Assembly: GCA_002633005.1 (NCBI GenBank)
Contig: NMRA01000064.1
Coordinates: 754,360-791,222 of the forward strand
From: Phoronis australis
Taxonomy: Eukaryota; Phoronida; Phoronidae
Reading direction: 5' to 3'
DNA length: 36,863 nucleotides
Below, piece after piece: positions 35,701-36,863 of this stretch (its first letter is position 1; the number at the start of each line of letters is the position of its first letter). The position numbers and the translations under genes were made by a program. The notes under the pieces were generated by a model. It made no database searches, was not told the origin of the DNA, and saw only the letters and a list, made by a program, of their open reading frames with translations.

Positions 35701-36601
35701 GAGTGGAACGACGAAAGTAAGTACCATCGTACTGACAAAACTAAGTACAATTTTACAATTCTATTACTGACGAAATGATAAAAATAACGTCTAAATTAAA
35801 AAATGAAACGTTTTAACATGTAGGACTATTAGGCGGTGAGCACTGTGACAAAATCTGCCAATCGAATATCTAAATTTTCCCCAAAAAATCCGTTCCTGAA
35901 GGCGGAAGGATGTTACTTACTTCGATCCACTGGTAAAAAATACAGACGCCCACTGAAAGGAAATCAAGTTTACGAAAAAAACTTAAGTTGCGGACAGCCT
36001 TCTGTTTACTTTCAAACGAACACTTTCTCCGTTAAATTTCAATATCTGGAATGTTAGCGATGGTTATTTTTTGTTCAGGTGTCGGTTACCCTGGGATAAT
36101 GGCTTTGAAAAGTCAAAACCCGTCTCTAAAAGTTTTGCTGGCTGTCGGAGGATGGAGTCACGGAACAGCGCCATTTACGAGAGTGGTCGGAAGTGCGTCC
36201 ATTCAGCAAGCGTTTATCAGTGACACAATAGCTTACTTAAGGAAACACAAATTTGACGGGTTAGATTATGACTGGGAATATCCTGGATCACGTGGAAGTC
36301 CGTCGGCAGACAAGGCTCGTTTCACAACTTTGGTGAAGGTAAGTAGTGTATATGCCTATCGGGCCTACCTTAGTCTGGCTACTACCTTAGTCATGCCACT
36401 AATAATTTGACGGAAACAACATATATTATTTTGTCATATGCTGTTACGCTACAAGTGATGCATTATTTCACTGTAGGATACTCGATCGGCATTTGATGAA
36501 GAGGCAAAGACAAGTGGAAAAAATCGTCTGCTGCTATCTGCTGCTGTGGCCGCGGGACAGAGTACAATAGACGCCGGATATGAGATCGACAAGTTAGCTA
36601 C
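26611..36601 (+). CDS. Expansin-GH18 chitinase fusion gene (11-14 exons, 3' end outside window)
   Basis: Spliced gene whose exons join in one open frame. Residues 1-38 are a signal-like N-terminus; 39-~125 are a double-psi beta-barrel (expansin D1) and ~130-247 a CBM63-like expansin D2. Residues ~248-285 are a Ser/Thr/Pro-rich linker, and from 286 a GH18 chitinase begins (numbering assumes one copy of the linker exons). Expansins loosen polysaccharide networks without hydrolysis; GH18 enzymes hydrolyse chitin through an acidic DxxDxDxE motif, seen here as D400, D403, D405, E407. Residues equivalent to the key ones of Bacillus EXLX1 can be placed: T40 (T12), D111 (D71), D122 (D82, same 11-residue spacing), W157/Y158 (W125/W126). 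All introns are GT..AG. The protein is probably secreted, acting on chitin or on mixed cell-wall material. The second half of the GH18 barrel and any chitin-binding domain lie beyond the right edge. Family assignments are strong; the fusion rests on continuous phase across exons and needs a transcript. Confidence 0.88.
27116..27265 (+). CDS. Fusion gene exon 2: expansin D1, first half
   Basis: 50 codons, phase 0 at both ends, acceptor 'atttatcag', donor AAG|gtaaga. Encodes residues 39-88. It begins [14 protein letters not shown], the classic expansin opening in which the Thr (T40) matches T12 of Bacillus EXLX1, and ends SYTCGMCAK, matching the CGxCxxV strand of expansins and barwin-like proteins. 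Four cysteines of the domain start here (C52, C83, C86 plus partners in the next exon). Confidence 0.87.
28395..28488 (+). CDS. Fusion gene exon 3: expansin D1, catalytic-like Asp strand
   Basis: 31 codons plus one base, phase 0 in and phase 1 out (AAAG|gtgagc). Acceptor 'tttgttcag'. Contains [15 protein letters not shown], equivalent to the VxDxCPxC strand of expansins; D111 lines up with the conserved Asp71 of EXLX1. A Gly/Ser-rich loop ([10 protein letters not shown]) replaces the shorter loop of bacterial proteins. The preceding intron is 1129 bp. Confidence 0.87.
28933..29074 (+). CDS. Fusion gene exon 4: D1/D2 junction of expansin
   Basis: 142 bp, phase 1 in and phase 2 out (GAACG|gtaacc). 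The split codon makes D120; D122 in DLDYAL matches the essential Asp82 of EXLX1 with identical 11-residue spacing from D111. [11 protein letters not shown] is the domain-linking strand (bacterial form NIKWRVVxAP), and the exon ends with [13 protein letters not shown], the start of the aromatic binding face of the CBM63-like domain (W157, Y158). Confidence 0.87.
29251..29356. repeat. 53-bp tandem repeat, 2 copies
   Basis: Two copies of a 53-bp unit beginning gttgctttggatatggca and containing gtgaagtttgttggtcacag, in the intron before the D2 exon. Only a few mismatches, so a recent duplication. Confidence 0.85.
29936..30077. mobile_element. Degenerate inverted-repeat element
   Basis: Left side reads gcagaaccagaatttccttc followed by 'agggggtccgg'; the right side reads ccccctgggccctctcttgg then 'atctgcgcctg'. 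The G-run/C-run ends and the GCGCCTG tail are typical of short non-autonomous DNA transposons. Boundaries are approximate and no target duplication is clear. Confidence 0.35.
30140..30324 (+). CDS. Fusion gene exon 5: CBM63-like expansin D2
   Basis: 185 bp, phase 2 in and phase 1 out (ATAA|gtgagt). Acceptor 'tccatttcag'. Completes RYPVTEACL and carries SDGFWTQTN, where F194/W195 sit near the third surface aromatic (Y157) of EXLX1. [18 protein letters not shown] corresponds to the late strands of the immunoglobulin-like D2 fold. Two extra cysteines (C174, C184) flank an insertion absent from the bacterial protein and could form a disulfide. Confidence 0.85.
30540..30875. repeat. 48-bp minisatellite, 7 copies plus a partial
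   Basis: Seven head-to-tail 48-bp units starting at 30540, 30588, 30636, 30684, 30732, 30780 and 30828, with a shortened unit from about 30502. Units differ at a few positions (for example agg-g/a-tgtgctcc, tg-t/a-agacgg). The period is divisible by three, which leaves the minus strand open as a 16-residue repeat ([16 protein letters not shown]), but this lies inside an intron and is not a gene. There are no spacers, so it is not a CRISPR array. Confidence 0.95.
31410..31466 (+). CDS. Fusion gene exon 6: last expansin strand (57 bp, copy 1)
   Basis: 57 bp, phase 1 at both ends, acceptor 'cgttttcag', donor TTAG|gtacat. Encodes [18 protein letters not shown]. The GxVQFPE end is the same as the C-terminus of bacterial expansins, so I read this as the closing strand of D2 rather than linker. 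An identical 57-bp exon occurs at 33644-33700. Confidence 0.8.
31653..31709 (+). CDS. Fusion gene exon 7: Ser/Thr linker (57 bp, copy 1)
   Basis: 57 bp, phase 1 in and out, donor GCAG|gtcagt. Encodes [18 protein letters not shown], a low-complexity linker likely to be O-glycosylated. Identical in sequence to the exon at 33886-33942. Confidence 0.75.
32488..32544 (+). CDS. Fusion gene exon 8: Ser/Thr linker (57 bp, copy 1)
   Basis: 57 bp, phase 1 in and out, acceptor 'acattttag', donor TCAG|gtagga. Encodes [19 protein letters not shown]. Differs from the exon at 34696-34752 by one silent change (GCG versus GCA for Ala). Confidence 0.72.
32770..32936. mobile_element. AT-rich inverted-repeat element (MITE-like), copy 1
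   Basis: Ends are imperfect inverted repeats: left gggaccgtttcaagaaaaag, right (reverse complement) gggcccgttccaagaaaatg. The interior is rich in cttaag/ttaagtt motifs. No coding capacity. Lies in the intron between the linker and the next coding exon. Confidence 0.6.
33152..33152. other. Ambiguous base (N) at the duplication junction
   Basis: The only non-ACGT base in the window. It sits exactly between the last base of unit 1 and the first base of unit 2, suggesting a contig join rather than random base-call doubt. Confidence 0.99.
33644..33700 (+). CDS. Fusion gene exon 6': second copy of last-strand exon
   Basis: Identical to 31410-31466, in the second unit of the tandem duplication. 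Because exon 8 ends in phase 1 and this exon starts in phase 1, it can be spliced in without breaking the frame (split codon becomes Ala). In a real protein it would add a second, orphan copy of the final D2 strand, which is structurally odd and may point to an assembly artefact. Confidence 0.55.
33886..33942 (+). CDS. Fusion gene exon 7': second copy of linker exon
   Basis: Identical to 31653-31709, with intact splice sites and the same phase 1-1. Present either as a true linker duplication or as the second allele. Confidence 0.55.
34696..34752 (+). CDS. Fusion gene exon 8': second copy of linker exon
   Basis: One silent difference from 32488-32544. Its phase-1 end joins the GH18 exon at 35552 (G|AT gives Asp), exactly as the first copy would. 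Confidence 0.55.
34978..35144. mobile_element. AT-rich inverted-repeat element, copy 2
   Basis: Same element as 32770-32936, carried along in unit 2 of the tandem duplication. Confidence 0.6.
35552..35716 (+). CDS. Fusion gene exon 9: start of GH18 chitinase
   Basis: 165 bp, phase 1 in and out (GAAA|gtaagt). Encodes [14 protein letters not shown]..., the first beta-strand of animal GH18 chitinases (human CHIT1 has LVCYFTNWAQYR at the same place). [12 protein letters not shown] is the second strand, and it ends at EWNDE as vertebrate chitinases do. C291 and the Cys in LCTH form the expected first disulfide of the family. Confidence 0.95.
36079..36338 (+). CDS. Fusion gene exon 10: GH18 catalytic exon
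   Basis: 260 bp, phase 1 in, phase 0 out (AAG|gtaagt). Contains [11 protein letters not shown], the SxGG strand 3 motif, and [13 protein letters not shown], the full DxxDxDxE catalytic motif with the acid/base Glu (E407). An active enzyme is therefore expected, unlike chi-lectins that lose this Glu. Confidence 0.96.
36477..36601 (+). CDS. Fusion gene exon 11: GH18 barrel continuation
   Basis: 125 bp, phase 0 in, phase 2 out (AC|gtaagt). Encodes [20 protein letters not shown] and [10 protein letters not shown], matching strand 5 and the following helix of animal chitinases (LLLSAAVPAG, DAGYEVDKIA). The rest of the barrel (the MxYD region and onward) lies beyond the window; 36602 to the end is intron with nothing recognised. 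Confidence 0.94.
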
Positions 36602-36863
36602 GTAAGTTCAGACAAGGAGGAGGCTGTAACTCTGTACTTACTGAATTTCTCAAAGCATATAGTCACGAAGTGTCATAATTCACATCTTGTTGGAATGGAA
36701 TAAAGTCAAGCACAAAGAAAATTGGATCGGTAACTTTCGACTCCGGGATATTTGTTTTACACCGGGGTTCCAATTTCGATGGAACACTTTGAAACGCTAC
36801 CCAGGCACTGACTTGCCCATGGCAGACAGAACAATAAGGCGTGAGCTACGTGCTTTCACGACC

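Overview
The window is animal nuclear DNA. Its coding parts are short exons bounded by GT..AG introns, and most of the remaining sequence is AT-rich and packed with short transposon remnants (foldback elements, MITE-like inverted repeats, tRNA-like SINEs, LINE fragments, minisatellites). The exon proteins (an animal-type GH18 chitinase, a claudin/PMP22-like four-helix protein, a secreted apple/PAN protein) and the repeat types suit a marine invertebrate such as a lancelet, hemichordate, mollusc or brachiopod. I cannot resolve the species from sequence alone.

Layout: 1-10.6 kb is almost all intergenic or intronic DNA. It holds a tRNA-like SINE candidate (~1.25 kb), a 473-bp inverted-repeat element with a small ORF in its loop (3.1-3.6 kb), a 45-bp triple tandem repeat (3.75 kb), a LINE reverse-transcriptase scrap (4.25 kb), a broken minus-strand coding remnant (4.9-5.3 kb), a 298-bp inverted-repeat element (7.14 kb) and a GGCGGAT/ATCCGCC-ended element (7.64 kb). 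A second copy of that last element at 10.1 kb carries another small element nested inside it. The last two exons of a claudin/PMP22-like membrane protein follow (10.71-11.99 kb), then a 71-bp palindromic element with a perfect 5-bp target duplication (12.76 kb). A minus-strand gene for a secreted single apple-domain protein lies at 15.4-15.8 kb. A broken LINE on the minus strand fills 18.4-20.6 kb, with another LINE scrap at 17.75-17.97 kb. A ~1.4-kb near-palindrome spans 23.2-24.6 kb, and both of its arms keep the same small reading frame open.

The main gene occupies 26.6 kb to the right edge and runs out of the window. It encodes a signal-like N-terminus, a complete expansin unit (double-psi beta-barrel domain plus CBM63-like domain), a Ser/Thr/Pro-rich linker, and the first half of a GH18 chitinase with its DGxDxDxE catalytic motif intact. 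The splice phases join all exons into one open frame, so this is a predicted animal expansin-chitinase fusion. A non-hydrolytic wall-loosening module would be tethered to a chitin hydrolase in one secreted enzyme. I regard this as the exciting candidate system here.

The linker region, with three 57-bp phase-1 exons, appears twice in tandem (30921-33151 and 33153-35351). The only ambiguous base in the window (N, 33152) lies exactly on the junction, and one duplicated exon encodes what looks like the final strand of the expansin C-terminal domain. Together these suggest that the second copy may be the other allele joined end to end by the assembler rather than a real duplication.
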